64,000 nt of DNA. It comes from Thermoguttaceae bacterium (GTDB lineage Bacteria > Planctomycetota > Planctomycetia > Pirellulales > Thermoguttaceae). Both the position numbers and the translations under genes were made by a program. Positions 28,401-36,714 of the stretch are shown here, piece after piece; the stretch's first letter is position 1, and the number at the start of each line of letters is the position of its first letter. The stretch lies in the NCBI GenBank assembly GCA_017441605.1, contig JAFRXD010000049.1, forward strand, positions 168,085 through 232,084. The letters are read 5' to 3'. The notes beneath the pieces were generated by a model, which searched no databases, was not told where the DNA came from, and saw only the letters and a list, made by a program, of their open reading frames with translations.

Positions 28401-28669
28401 AGATCTACCCGATTCTCGAGCGCAAAGCCGACGAAAAAAGTCCGGTTTTCGTCGGCGCCAAACTCGTCGTCTTGGAAACGAGCGGCGCCGTGTCGAACGT
28501 CGCGATTCGATCCTTTTTGCCAATCGAGCGCGTCGAATCCCTTAATTTACTAGGAGAAGTCAAGCGAGACGCGATTAAAACCTCCAACGCTAACTCGATT
28601 GAAATCAAATTTGAACCGCGGCAATTAAGGATTTTTAACGTTTTCTTCCGAGCCTCGTCGTTAAAATAG
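25403..28669 (+). CDS. Alpha-mannosidase-like (GH38-type architecture) cytoplasmic protein
   Basis: The protein is 1088 residues from the ATG at 25403; a TTG nine bases earlier is possible. No signal peptide is visible. Its middle resembles the N-terminal domain of GH38-type enzymes (about 250-420, with DPLEIARLLLDGRNEYLRAL and PPSAFGRQEQGYAQILPQLL). The C-terminal third resembles the beta-sandwich of alpha-mannosidases (NDFFELRIDPISGAVRRLT, GNRLAWDVAFK). The N-terminal metal-site signature HxD of GH38 is not recognisable, so catalysis is uncertain. A disordered link (about 670-720) joins the halves. Planctomycetes hold many large unassigned proteins of this kind. It is convergent with the TolC-type gene (13 bp between stops). 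Confidence 0.6.
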   Translation: MISLIPCYSLEDFSLYRKSSEVDEIFSAWSALYHPALVARFGVAPRWEAAGSPSTGKERRLVVVPPCAEYLVSRSWLKSAEEEGAIIIRNVADRDDILKTIFEKLEINGSENDDAAESFLAVGLCCLLEELLTRKLRYMSNLDLVSFNSRIVDAARAHLSGDEEEREKNLQKAFDLLATSKEYFFPTATKFLDLTKPLEEDLAEALPNELKKRRQRDAKTNLFLPAPLLRKCEKHFPETLCLLREEIAAKRVFLVGGDSLEAPLYLMDPLEIARLLLDGRNEYLRALGTPPSAFGRQEQGYAQILPQLLKLTGYRGALSRTGDGWSLLEKSTDRSRFLWKGRDGSTIATLCKKTLDAANSEDLLQLPDKIGNSYYSEDADAVVFEHRPFAESRWLDDLLRMDKYSPVLGKFYDIDEYFRVTEGLGKKEKFVKDNFKTNFLTRSAKRNRDDLVSSWVKRRRLGEIESVFKGLETSLRAFTVKAKRSSKLDDLFDAYLTSSNELIQKASQALERINEALLPVESNSPTSTPDLDSLFEELEREKDATLALASKFLAEAFLNASESDLVDDSNLGFLFFNGTGSRKTARWEIRGSRDALDLFARDLAEYETDVWEAPVDSSTFVAQYRAELNPGELFWIPKSDDVEYRFHNRPLFDSSGFSTPSFTEEISIAPNAENETTSNKSPGFLKRIAEKLRGDVPNSVNCAEGSRSSKKTLAEFVVKKYSASEIEKYYRLRNDFFELRIDPISGAVRRLTTYESAATFHNGVLRQPNMGNRLAWDVAFKIPSDSLDDDPRSPDDSGYGYSISAADSIDILASEPSVGRVRISGRMVLPSGELAGRFVQILTARLRDRIIEVELELEPRLEPGDSPWDSYYCCRAAWKDALADVRGGASASLIGTARDYLQAPECVDIRSEESIGLTILSAGLPYFKKTADARIDAILVPKGETSRKFRFAFGVDLERPHLDALAFLAPDPLRLDDVPRPKRKSRELFSSNLANVQIREIYPILERKADEKSPVFVGAKLVVLETSGAVSNVAIRSFLPIERVESLNLLGEVKRDAIKTSNANSIEIKFEPRQLRIFNVFFRASSLK

Positions 28670-28682
28670 TCGATTCGACGAA

Positions 28683-30623
28683 TCAGAGAATTCCGACGGC
28701 GTAGCGCAATCGTTGCGTCGCCAAAATGGCGTCGTACAGGGCGTTCGCGTAGGCGCTCGTCGCGGTCGTTCGCATTGTCGCCGCGTCGAGCGTTTCGGTG
28801 TGGTTGACCGTCCCTTCTTGGAATCCTCGCGTTACGACTCGAAGGTTCTCCTCGGCCTGTTCGACCGCGGCTTTGGCAACTTCCACGCGACGGCGCGCCT
28901 CTTGCTCCGCCAACCAAGCCTGACGAACCTGCAAACGAATACCGGACTCCGCTTCGTCCCGCGCCTGCGCGACCGCCATGGCGTTTTGGCGCGCCGCGCG
29001 CTGGCGAGCGCGACTCGTCCCGCCGTCGAACGGCGTCCACACCATGCCGACCGCCGCCGTCGCGTTCGAATTATCGCTCAAATGAGAGTTTTCAATATAG
29101 GAATAGGCGCCCGTCGCCACGACTTGCGGTAGCGCGTCCGCGCGAGCGACTTTTTCCTGCTCTTGCAGCGCTCGAGATTCCGCCGACAGAACCTGGAGCT
29201 CGGCGCGAGCGCGAACCGCTTGGGCGGTCAACGTCTCCAAATCGCCCAAAGGAGCGCCAAGTTCCATATCGGCGACGAGGACCGGCGCGTCCAAAGGACG
29301 CCACAAAAGGCGGTTGTACGCGGCCTCCGCAAGTTGGCGCGCGTTCGCGACTTTTAGTTCCAACTGACTCGCTTCGGCGAGAGCCACGTTCGCGGCCAAA
29401 ACGACGTTCCGCGCGATCAGTCCCACGTTGAACATTCGTTCGGCGTCGTCTCGATGCGAGCGCGCGGTCTCAACCGCTTCGACCGCCACTTGATGTAAGC
29501 GTCGCGTCCTTAAGACGAGAAAATACGCTTCGGAAACTTGGATTTTTACCGCTTGTTCGCCGACTTCCTCCCCCGCTTGAGTCGCTTGGGCCATCGCTTC
29601 CGCCGCGCGAGTTAACGCGTTAACTCGTCCGCCTAAATAAATGGGGATCGTAACCGCCGTTACCGTCGTTACAAAGTCTTTGTCGCAAAGGGGCGTTTCA
29701 ATTTGATAGTTCGTCGGTATTTGGGAAACCAGCGGGGAAATAAGATCCATAATCGGCCCGGGAATCATCTGGGCGACGCCCGAAGCCGCGCTTGTCAAGT
29801 CGACGTCGGAAACCGCGGCGGGTTGATTCAGCACACCGACGTAAGAAGTCGCGTTTGTGATTTTCGGATTTTTCAACGACCGAGCCGCCTCGACGGTCGA
29901 ACGCGACGCGCCGTTCTTCAGAGCCAGAGCGCGACGGACGCGGCTTTCCGAAATTGCGATGCGCGTCGCGTCTTCCAGCGTTTCGAGACGTCCGGCTCCG
30001 GGAGACGCGGTCGTTTGAGGAAGAGACGAGGTCGAGGCGGGAGCGCTCGACGCCGCGTTTGGAACTACGGCCCGAGCTATCGTCTCCCGCGTCGTTACTA
30101 CCACCCCCGTTGACTCCGACGCGACAACCGAAGCATAGCGCGGATTTGAAGGCGCGGGACGATAGGGAGCAAGCGGCGAACCGGAAATCCCCGACGGCTG
30201 CGGCGCGGAATTTGGTAAGGCGCGCGAATTCCCGGGCGCGGCGCGATAGGCCTCGGGCGCCGAACCGCGAGTCCCGCTCAAAGGTTCCGCGGGAACGAGA
30301 GCCCCGCCAGAGTTAGCGCGAGCCGGACGATAAGCGTTCGATCGAGTCGTCGCTTGCGTCGAATTCGCGGGAGCGACGGCGGGCGTTTCTCCCTTTCGCG
30401 AGGCGTTTTGCGCGTACAGAGAAGGGTACGCTCCCGTCACGGTCGGACTATAGGACGAGGGCGAAAAACTACCGGGAGTTGTGAAGTCCGGTTCCGATCC
30501 CTCCGCTCGATCCAAGGTGAAAAAAGAAGCGCAAAACAAAGCGAGACACAAAAACGCCGTCTTTGCGGACTCGCAAACTGTTCGTTTCAACGCGACTTGT
30601 TTCGTTTCCATAGCGCTCACCAT
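28683..30623 (-). CDS. TolC-type outer membrane efflux protein
   Basis: The 646-residue protein has a signal peptide (about 15-42, ending near AEG), a disordered Pro/Ser/Ala-rich segment to about residue 210, and then an outer membrane efflux fold. The two internally repeated long-helix regions are visible: AVKIQVSEAYFLVLRTRRLHQVAVEAVETA near 355, and RLQVRQAWLAEQEARRRVEVAKAAVEQAEENLRVVTRGFQEGTV near 560. These form trimeric tunnels that join inner-membrane efflux or secretion systems. No adaptor or pump gene is adjacent. The disordered N-terminal extension of about 170 residues is long for the family. The gene upstream on the same strand is the heme propeller protein, 155 bp away. Confidence 0.9.
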   Translation of the reverse strand: MVSAMETKQVALKRTVCESAKTAFLCLALFCASFFTLDRAEGSEPDFTTPGSFSPSSYSPTVTGAYPSLYAQNASRKGETPAVAPANSTQATTRSNAYRPARANSGGALVPAEPLSGTRGSAPEAYRAAPGNSRALPNSAPQPSGISGSPLAPYRPAPSNPRYASVVASESTGVVVTTRETIARAVVPNAASSAPASTSSLPQTTASPGAGRLETLEDATRIAISESRVRRALALKNGASRSTVEAARSLKNPKITNATSYVGVLNQPAAVSDVDLTSAASGVAQMIPGPIMDLISPLVSQIPTNYQIETPLCDKDFVTTVTAVTIPIYLGGRVNALTRAAEAMAQATQAGEEVGEQAVKIQVSEAYFLVLRTRRLHQVAVEAVETARSHRDDAERMFNVGLIARNVVLAANVALAEASQLELKVANARQLAEAAYNRLLWRPLDAPVLVADMELGAPLGDLETLTAQAVRARAELQVLSAESRALQEQEKVARADALPQVVATGAYSYIENSHLSDNSNATAAVGMVWTPFDGGTSRARQRAARQNAMAVAQARDEAESGIRLQVRQAWLAEQEARRRVEVAKAAVEQAEENLRVVTRGFQEGTVNHTETLDAATMRTTATSAYANALYDAILATQRLRYAVGIL

Positions 30624-30778
30624 TCCGTAATGTCGAACTTTGTCCGACGCGATTAAACCAAAAACTGATTCTTTCGTTACAATCGGAATAAATTACGCCG
30701 CGCTTCACGTTTTGTGTTAAAAAAGATAAACTTTTACAATTATCCGCGTTATTTGGAATAATCAGGGTTATCCGAGCG

Positions 30779-32380
30779 CTATCGAAGTTTCGCCTTATCG
30801 TATTCCGTCAACTCCTTACTCGCCTCTTTTAGTATCTTTCGTTCCGGAATCTTTACTGGTTCAAGGGTAAACTCGGGCACATTGTGCGATCTCGTATTGT
30901 TGAAGTTCTCTATTGGGTCCTTCTGAGGCAACAAAAAAGGTTTGGAAAAATTTCCCGTCTCGTCAAAATGCGAAAAATAAAGCCTAGTTCGCGAACCGTC
31001 TTCTCGACGGGAACTAAAAACGATCCAACGTCCCGAGGAACTCCACGAATGATAACTGTCCGAAGCATTGGGAGCGTTTATTTCGTCGACGGATCGAGCT
31101 TCGCCGGTCGTTGTGTCAAGAGCCCAAATATCGGAATCGAGATACCAGATGGGAAAACAACCGTAGCGCGTCACGGTAAAAAGCAATGTCTTTCCATCGG
31201 GCGAAAGCCGGGGGAAAAGGGCGCTTTTATCAAGTTCGGACGCGGCGAAAACCGTTTCGGGCGAACCAAATTTCCCGGTCTTCTCGTCGTACGAAACGCG
31301 TTTGACGTCGTATTTGATTTTTTCGCGAATTAATAGCGTCTCGCGGTTGCGATCGGGGTTTTGTTCGCTTGGATTCCGCACAAAACGCTCGGTCGAAAAC
31401 CCGGGATTTTTGGCGGAGCAATAATAAAGCGAAGAACCGTCGGCCGACCAAGACGGATAGGTGTCTAGAAATTCGTCCCCGGGCGGAACGATCGACTTCA
31501 GTTCGTTTCGTTCGACGTCGTACAGATAAAGATCGGAAAAACCGTCGAGCACGTCGATACGGTCGGGCGAAACGGTGTGAAACGTTTGAAAAGTCGAAGC
31601 CGACGCAAATGCGACGTGAAGCGAATTTGGACGCCAAGCGCAGTAGCTGCAACCCGAGTCCATACCCTCCGCCTTCAAATCGCGTTTAACCAAATCGCCG
31701 TTTACTCCAAATACCGTCCCAGCCTTATTGAAGCGCATATGGAACAAAAAGGCGTCGGTTCGATAGTTCTGGTAAGAATGGCAATTTACGCAGGTTCGCT
31801 CACTGGCTAAACGAGCGCGAAAAAAGGCTCGTTCCTCAAACGTCTCGAGATTTCGGTTCCATAACGCGACGTCGGAGAAATACTCGTATCCCGGCGCGAT
31901 CTTGCGGTAGGAAACCCAAGGGTCGATGGGATCCGCGGAAATGCCAATCGTCCAATCGTCCAATTTCGACCAGCGCCCGTCGCTCTCGATATAAGTTGAA
32001 AACGCAAGCTTCTTACCCGAAAACCGTCGCGTTGTTTCCTTCCAAAAACGCTGAGAAAAACGAATTTTGGAGTCGGAAAATACCGCTATCTCGCTTTCAA
32101 TGTTGCCCGAAGCGTCGGCGCCGCTAACGACGATTCTAACTTTGTCCGCGTCCTTTTCGCAAAGATCGAAGTTAAGCGGGGCGATATTGACGGGGACGAC
32201 CGTGTCGCGATAGTCGGGATAGATCTCTGGTTGACGAGCGACCGTTTCAAAAGAATCCGGAGCGCTCCGCGAACCGGAGCGTACCCAAATGGCGAGCGCC
32301 GCGAACGCGACTAAAAAAAGGGCGGCGCAAATGACGATTCGCGCGCGAGCGCCTCTCCCGGTAAACGCGACAATGCGCAT
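30779..32380 (-). CDS. Membrane-anchored c-type cytochrome/TolB-like beta-propeller protein
   Basis: The 533-residue protein has an uncleaved or cleaved N-terminal membrane helix (about 16-33). A single c-type heme motif is at C197-V-N-C200-H201, followed by a second non-heme CxxC (C244, C247). A WD40-like PD40/TolB propeller region runs from about 250 to 500, with blades containing YPSWSADGSSLYYCSA, FPRLSPDGKTLLFTVTRYG and YHSWSSSGRWIVFSSRR. This family is found in planctomycetes and Bacteroidetes, where its exact role is unknown; a periplasmic heme protein with a propeller could serve electron transfer or sensing. A perfect sigma-70-type promoter lies just upstream. Confidence 0.85.
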   Translation of the reverse strand: MRIVAFTGRGARARIVICAALFLVAFAALAIWVRSGSRSAPDSFETVARQPEIYPDYRDTVVPVNIAPLNFDLCEKDADKVRIVVSGADASGNIESEIAVFSDSKIRFSQRFWKETTRRFSGKKLAFSTYIESDGRWSKLDDWTIGISADPIDPWVSYRKIAPGYEYFSDVALWNRNLETFEERAFFRARLASERTCVNCHSYQNYRTDAFLFHMRFNKAGTVFGVNGDLVKRDLKAEGMDSGCSYCAWRPNSLHVAFASASTFQTFHTVSPDRIDVLDGFSDLYLYDVERNELKSIVPPGDEFLDTYPSWSADGSSLYYCSAKNPGFSTERFVRNPSEQNPDRNRETLLIREKIKYDVKRVSYDEKTGKFGSPETVFAASELDKSALFPRLSPDGKTLLFTVTRYGCFPIWYLDSDIWALDTTTGEARSVDEINAPNASDSYHSWSSSGRWIVFSSRREDGSRTRLYFSHFDETGNFSKPFLLPQKDPIENFNNTRSHNVPEFTLEPVKIPERKILKEASKELTEYDKAKLR

Positions 32381-32426
32381 AGTTCGCTCCCTTTGACTGG
32401 GCGTGTTGACGTCAAAACGACCGTCG

Positions 32427-32455
32427 ATTATAAGTCAAAGAAGAATCTACGTCAA
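32427..32455 (-). promoter_or_regulatory. Promoter of the heme propeller gene
   Basis: On the minus strand TTGACG (32450-32455), a 17-bp spacer and TATAAT (32427-32432). Initiation near 32420 leaves a leader of about 40 nt with GGGAGCG before the ATG. Confidence 0.85.
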
Positions 32456-32484
32456 CGTCCAAGGCGAAGAACAAACGCCCAAAA

Positions 32485-32520
32485 AAGAAAAAACCGACCC
32501 GCGAAATACGCGAGCCGGTT
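32485..32520 (-). terminator. Terminator of the porin gene
   Basis: On the minus strand a 12-bp stem with two G-U pairs (32509-32520 with 32492-32503), a 5-nt loop and a T-rich tail. It follows the porin stop by about 27 bp. Confidence 0.85.
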
Positions 32521-32546
32521 CGACGGCGATAAAGAAACGAGCGTTA

Positions 32547-34088
32547 TTAGAATCTAAACGTCATCTGGAGCGTCAGCGTATCAAACTCGCAAGTATCGAG
32601 ACGTTTTTCCGCCTTGCGAGGCGTCGCCCAAGCGTGTTCCCAGTTCGCCGCCAAAAACGCCTGCTCGTTCCAGAACCAGTTGGCGCCCGCGACCGTTCGA
32701 GTAACAACGCCAGTCGTGTTGCCGCCGGACGCGGGAATTACGTTTTTCAAACCGGTCGTTTCCGCCCATTCCCACTTGCCAACGACTTCCAACGCGCCCC
32801 AGTGTTGTCCGAGAATCCGATCTTTGTAGTTCAAAAAGACGGCTTCTTCGGGCATCTTAATCGTGCCGAATCGTCCCTTGTCCTTAGAATACGTTCGAGT
32901 GCAATTAGGAGTCAGGAACAATCGCGCGACGACCGAAGTCCCGTAGGCGGTCCCTCCGCCGTCGTAAACGTTCAGGAAGTACCCTTCCCCGCTCGCGGCA
33001 AATCCGCCGATCTGATACGCCGTCTCAACTTGCGACATAGAATAGGACGTGTCGGCCAACGAGACGACCCCGTCGAAGAAATATGGATTGGAACCGTTCC
33101 ACATCTGTCCGCGAGTTCGCAATCGCAACTTCGACTCGCCTCCGGGACTGAACCAGTAAGTACTGCCTCCGACGTGGAGCACTTCGCGAGCAAATCCGTC
33201 CTCGTCGATCGCGCAAATAGGAGCGGCGGTCAATCGGGCGTTCAACACCAATCCCGGATCGTTCTCGCAGCCGTAGTGGGGCGAGGACGATAGGGAAGGA
33301 CCAAGAAATACGCCAAAGAACGCGCGCGTCCTTTTATCCGCGCCAAAATAGGTCGAAGAAACGCCCAAACGTCGGTAAAGACTGTACATAGCGGACGTTT
33401 CGTCGAGCGAGACAAAAACCCGCTCGAACGTCGCTTGAACGCTCTCCATACCCGATTCGACGAAATAGTGCCCTACCTGAACGTCGCCAAAATACGCCGT
33501 GTCCTTCAATTTGAGATAGGCGTCCTTGAGCGAAATACTGGAACCGCACACGCCAAATCCGAACATATAGTCTAAATGACCGTACCCGGAACCCTTCATC
33601 GTTACTCGAAGGTCGCGCATACTGAAAGAATTTTGAACGTTCCCCAACTGCTCCCGACCCGCTTCGTCCTCGGAAACGAGAGCCGTGTCCACCGAAACGT
33701 GTCCCGACAGTTTCATCGTGAACGGATCGTTTACCTTGGGTTCCTTCTTATTTTTCTTCTTCTCCGCTTCGAAATCGCTCTTCAGACGCTCGGAAGAAGC
33801 CCGCAACTCGTCGAGTTGTTTTTGGAGATCTTCCAACTCGGGAACGCCGCCCGTCAGGACGCCGTCGGAAGCGACGCCAACTTGTTCCGGCTCGCCAACG
33901 ACCCCGTAAGAACCAACGGAGTCCTCGGAATACCCTGGCAAAACCGACGAATAGGAACCGAGCGAGGAACCGGGGGACGGCGCGCTCGCGTAGTCCGCCC
34001 CGATCGAGCGAGACGGAAGGGCAAACGCGCCTATAAGTGCCGCGCCAAACAATAACGCGTAAACGCGTCTCTGTGTCTGCGAATTCAT
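32547..34088 (-). CDS. Outer membrane porin (OprP-like) with N-terminal coiled coil
   Basis: The 513-residue protein starts with a signal peptide (about 1-31, cleaved after SIGA), then a Ser/Gly/Val-rich linker and a coiled coil (about 80-115, LEDLQKQLDELRASSERLKSDFEAEKKK). The coiled coil likely anchors a trimer to the cell wall. The beta-barrel begins near FTMKLSGHVSVDTALV and ends in the typical terminal strand TLTLQMTFRF, with a final Phe that the BAM machinery recognises. The RVTMKGSGYGHLDYMFGFG block fits phosphate-selective porin O/P families seen in planctomycetes. The substrate is not readable. The gene is alone on its transcript, with a tandem 24-bp repeat in its upstream region. 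Confidence 0.85.
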   Translation of the reverse strand: MNSQTQRRVYALLFGAALIGAFALPSRSIGADYASAPSPGSSLGSYSSVLPGYSEDSVGSYGVVGEPEQVGVASDGVLTGGVPELEDLQKQLDELRASSERLKSDFEAEKKKNKKEPKVNDPFTMKLSGHVSVDTALVSEDEAGREQLGNVQNSFSMRDLRVTMKGSGYGHLDYMFGFGVCGSSISLKDAYLKLKDTAYFGDVQVGHYFVESGMESVQATFERVFVSLDETSAMYSLYRRLGVSSTYFGADKRTRAFFGVFLGPSLSSSPHYGCENDPGLVLNARLTAAPICAIDEDGFAREVLHVGGSTYWFSPGGESKLRLRTRGQMWNGSNPYFFDGVVSLADTSYSMSQVETAYQIGGFAASGEGYFLNVYDGGGTAYGTSVVARLFLTPNCTRTYSKDKGRFGTIKMPEEAVFLNYKDRILGQHWGALEVVGKWEWAETTGLKNVIPASGGNTTGVVTRTVAGANWFWNEQAFLAANWEHAWATPRKAEKRLDTCEFDTLTLQMTFRF

Positions 34089-34127
34089 CCTTAAATTCTC
34101 CTCTGAAAGTGAACGCGCCTCCAGCGC

Positions 34128-34175
34128 GTTGTCTTCGCAATAATCGGCAAAGTTGTCTTCGCAATAATCGGCAAA
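34128..34175. repeat. Perfect 24-bp tandem duplication upstream of the porin gene
   Basis: GTTGTCTTCGCAATAATCGGCAAA is present twice without a mismatch (34128-34151 and 34152-34175), 40-87 bp before the porin start. On the minus strand a TTGCGA from one copy and a TATTGC from the other stand 16 bp apart, so the duplication can create a promoter-like pair that a single copy would lack. Confidence 0.9.
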
Positions 34176-34193
34176 AGAGAATTTAGGATTTAA

Positions 34194-34229
34194 TAAAAAC
34201 CGCGCGATCGATCAAACGAGCGCGCGGTT
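34194..34229 (-). terminator. Terminator of the secreted glycosidase-like gene
   Basis: On the minus strand a 9-bp GC-rich stem (34221-34229 with 34198-34206) with a 14-nt loop and the tail TTTATTA. It starts 12 bp after the stop at 34241. Confidence 0.8.
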
Positions 34230-34240
34230 CTACTGAGCCG

Positions 34241-36652
34241 CTACCACTTGTAGACGCGAGCGCCAAGCCCTTCGATTTTTTCTCGAATCGCGTTCTTTTC
34301 AAAAACGGGAGCGGCGATCTCTTTTTCGTCAAAAAGAACCTCCGCCTCGCTCCAATCCTGCTCGTTCGAAAACTCGAATTGAACGTCGACGTCTTTGGCG
34401 CCGGTATTGACGGCGAGCAAGTAATTGCTCCCCTCGCGGCGCTTAAACAAGAAGGCGATCGATTCTTCTCCGACGCGATTCAGCTTCGAACCGGAAAGAA
34501 TTGTCGCTTTCGGTTGGGCGGTCGGATCGGTTCTTTCGAGCAGAACGGGGGTCAATTCGCGAATTTGCGTCGCGACCGTTGAAATGTTCTTCCAACGCTC
34601 GGGAGTCGTGGTGGCGCCGTAGTTGTACATGTTCTTCGAAGGATCGACGAATCCCCCGTACGTGTACCACGTTATTCCGTTGGCGCCCGCGGCGAGAGCG
34701 CCAAAACTCATCCCGCGAAGTTCCTTATAGGTGGGAAAACGGCGCCAACCCCATCCCTCAAAGTATTGGATAATCGGCCAAATCGCCTTTGGTCCGTCGT
34801 TGGCGTCCCTCGCGTCCGCGAAACTTCGTTTGACGTCTTGCACGGTCTGCGCGACGCACGCGTCCCCGCTTCCTTCCTCCGTCCCGTGGACGGGATAAAT
34901 CTCCGGTAAAAAGGCGTCCGTACCGGCAACGTACGGACGGTAATTGGATATTTCTTTACCGGCGTCTATCGGATCCGCCTGAACGGTCAACCGCGACGGA
35001 TCGACCGCTTTGCACGAATCGAAATAATCGTACAACTCGGAGGGAGTCGTGTTGAAAGAAGTGTCGTCGCCAAGGTACCACGCGATAATCGCGGGCGAAT
35101 GGCGCTCGACCTCGACGAAGCGCTCGTCTGGAAAGCGCGCGACCGACCATAATTTGAATCCGTATTTCTCGGCGGCGCGGAGGAATTTGTCCTCGCGAGG
35201 CATAGAATAGGAATGGGCGAAATTAAAACCGGCTTCCTTTAATCCTCGAAAAGCCTCGTCAATATCGTTCCCGTTAAAATCGCGCTCGCAAACGCCGTAA
35301 ATTCCAATGGGGAAAAACGGCTCTCCGTCGATAAGCGCAACCCCGTCGTCGCGCAACGTTACCTGAGGAGTGGAAGCGGGAGATCCAACGAGGAAATACC
35401 GCGTCGCGAGAACCGAGTTGCCAAAGGCGTCGTTCGCGTTAACGGTGGTCTTGTGGAGTCCGTCGGAGAGTTCTTTGTCCAATTTCCAAGAATAAACGAG
35501 CGTTCCGATCTCCGATTCCTCCCGAGTGAACGCAGAAGTAGCGTCCTCGTCGTCAAGCGAAAAAGCGAGAGAGTTCGCGTCGATTAGGGAGGCGTCGGAA
35601 ATTTTAAACGACAGAACGCCGGATCGTTCTTGCGAAGGCTTCGAATATGTTCCGATTAATTTAACTCGAGGCGGATCCACGTCGGCGGAGCCGTTCCATT
35701 TCTCGTCGACTTTGTCCCCGACTTTAACCGAGCGCAGCGTGGGAGTCGCTTTCCCATTGGGGATAAGAAAAGCCTTGTAGCGAACCATCGGCGCGGAAAT
35801 TGCGAACGGTTGAGTGTAGCGGCTTTCTCGCGATCCATCCGGTCCGACAAAAGGCGCGTCGTTCAATCCCGCGAGGGTCTCCGCGGACGCCGCTTGAAAT
35901 TCTACTCTTGTTCCTTCGGGCGCGTCGACGTCCCACGAAATGTCGCCTCCTTGAAAAATACCGGAAACAAAGGATCCCGGACTGAGATAACCCTTTTCTT
36001 TATCGACTACTTCTAACGAAACTTCTCGAAGAACAACGTATTCGTCCATTTCAATGTTGGGGACGTCGAAACCAAGTTTTATCGAGAAAGAGGCGGCTCC
36101 TTCTGGAATCAGACCGACAATGCTCTTTTGACTCGTTTGCCGTTCCGCGTAAAAAGGAAAAGCGACAACGGACAGCTTTTCGCCTTGCGAATCGAACCAC
36201 GTAATGGAACCGCGATAACCGTCGCCCACGCTCGATCCTTCAATATGTTTCGAAGAAAACGCCGTGAGTCGCGCGACAAACTCGAATCCGCCAAAATCTC
36301 CGTCCAAATCGCGCTTATCGGTCGCGATGGACCACGCGGTGTCGTTGGGATATTCCATCGAATCGTCGATCGGCTTGGTTCGACCGATATAAAGAGATTT
36401 CGATCCCATGAATTCCTTGCCAAACTCTACATCGAGTAAATTGACGTAATTATCGACGGTCGTCCAAGCGTCGGCGCTTTCGAATAAATCGCGGAACACA
36501 GGCTTGCCGGAGCGTCCCGTTTGAACGGTTCCATTGGTAAAAACGACGTTCTCCGCATTGTAAACGGCTCCGTTGTCGGCAAAGACGCGGGTCGCAAAAC
36601 ATACCGTCGCGGCGATCGTCAACAACGACAATGTATAGACAAACGTTTTCAT
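34241..36652 (-). CDS. Secreted glycoside hydrolase-like protein with TIM-barrel domain
   Basis: The 803-residue protein has a signal peptide (about 1-25, ending VFA). A jelly-roll and Ig-like region runs to about 420, followed by a TIM-barrel with GH2/GH42-like features: FFPIGIYGVC near 440, FNFAHSYSMPREDKFLRAAEKYGFKLWS, and IIAWYLGDDTS near 530, where related enzymes have YLFDEPD. A small beta domain ends the protein (NYLLAVNTGAKDVDVQFEF). The acid/base Glu at the DEP position is replaced by Asp-Asp-Thr, so activity on glycans is likely but not certain. Ribosome binding is strong (GGGGAGGA). It follows the pseudo-caspase gene by 62 bp on the same strand. Confidence 0.75.
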   Translation of the reverse strand: MKTFVYTLSLLTIAATVCFATRVFADNGAVYNAENVVFTNGTVQTGRSGKPVFRDLFESADAWTTVDNYVNLLDVEFGKEFMGSKSLYIGRTKPIDDSMEYPNDTAWSIATDKRDLDGDFGGFEFVARLTAFSSKHIEGSSVGDGYRGSITWFDSQGEKLSVVAFPFYAERQTSQKSIVGLIPEGAASFSIKLGFDVPNIEMDEYVVLREVSLEVVDKEKGYLSPGSFVSGIFQGGDISWDVDAPEGTRVEFQAASAETLAGLNDAPFVGPDGSRESRYTQPFAISAPMVRYKAFLIPNGKATPTLRSVKVGDKVDEKWNGSADVDPPRVKLIGTYSKPSQERSGVLSFKISDASLIDANSLAFSLDDEDATSAFTREESEIGTLVYSWKLDKELSDGLHKTTVNANDAFGNSVLATRYFLVGSPASTPQVTLRDDGVALIDGEPFFPIGIYGVCERDFNGNDIDEAFRGLKEAGFNFAHSYSMPREDKFLRAAEKYGFKLWSVARFPDERFVEVERHSPAIIAWYLGDDTSFNTTPSELYDYFDSCKAVDPSRLTVQADPIDAGKEISNYRPYVAGTDAFLPEIYPVHGTEEGSGDACVAQTVQDVKRSFADARDANDGPKAIWPIIQYFEGWGWRRFPTYKELRGMSFGALAAGANGITWYTYGGFVDPSKNMYNYGATTTPERWKNISTVATQIRELTPVLLERTDPTAQPKATILSGSKLNRVGEESIAFLFKRREGSNYLLAVNTGAKDVDVQFEFSNEQDWSEAEVLFDEKEIAAPVFEKNAIREKIEGLGARVYKW

Positions 36653-36665
36653 TCAATCCTCCCCT

Positions 36666-36682
36666 ATCGCTAAAAAAGCGAT
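36666..36682 (-). other. Small hairpin between the signalling operon and the glycosidase-like gene
   Basis: ATCGCT (36666-36671) and AGCGAT (36677-36682) form a 6-bp stem with a 5-nt T loop on the transcript, directly before the GGGGAGGA ribosome binding site. It may be a 5' leader structure or a weak stop signal; no T tract follows it. Confidence 0.35.
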
Positions 36683-36714
36683 TTGAAAAATTTGCGCGCT
36701 TCGAACGGAACGCG

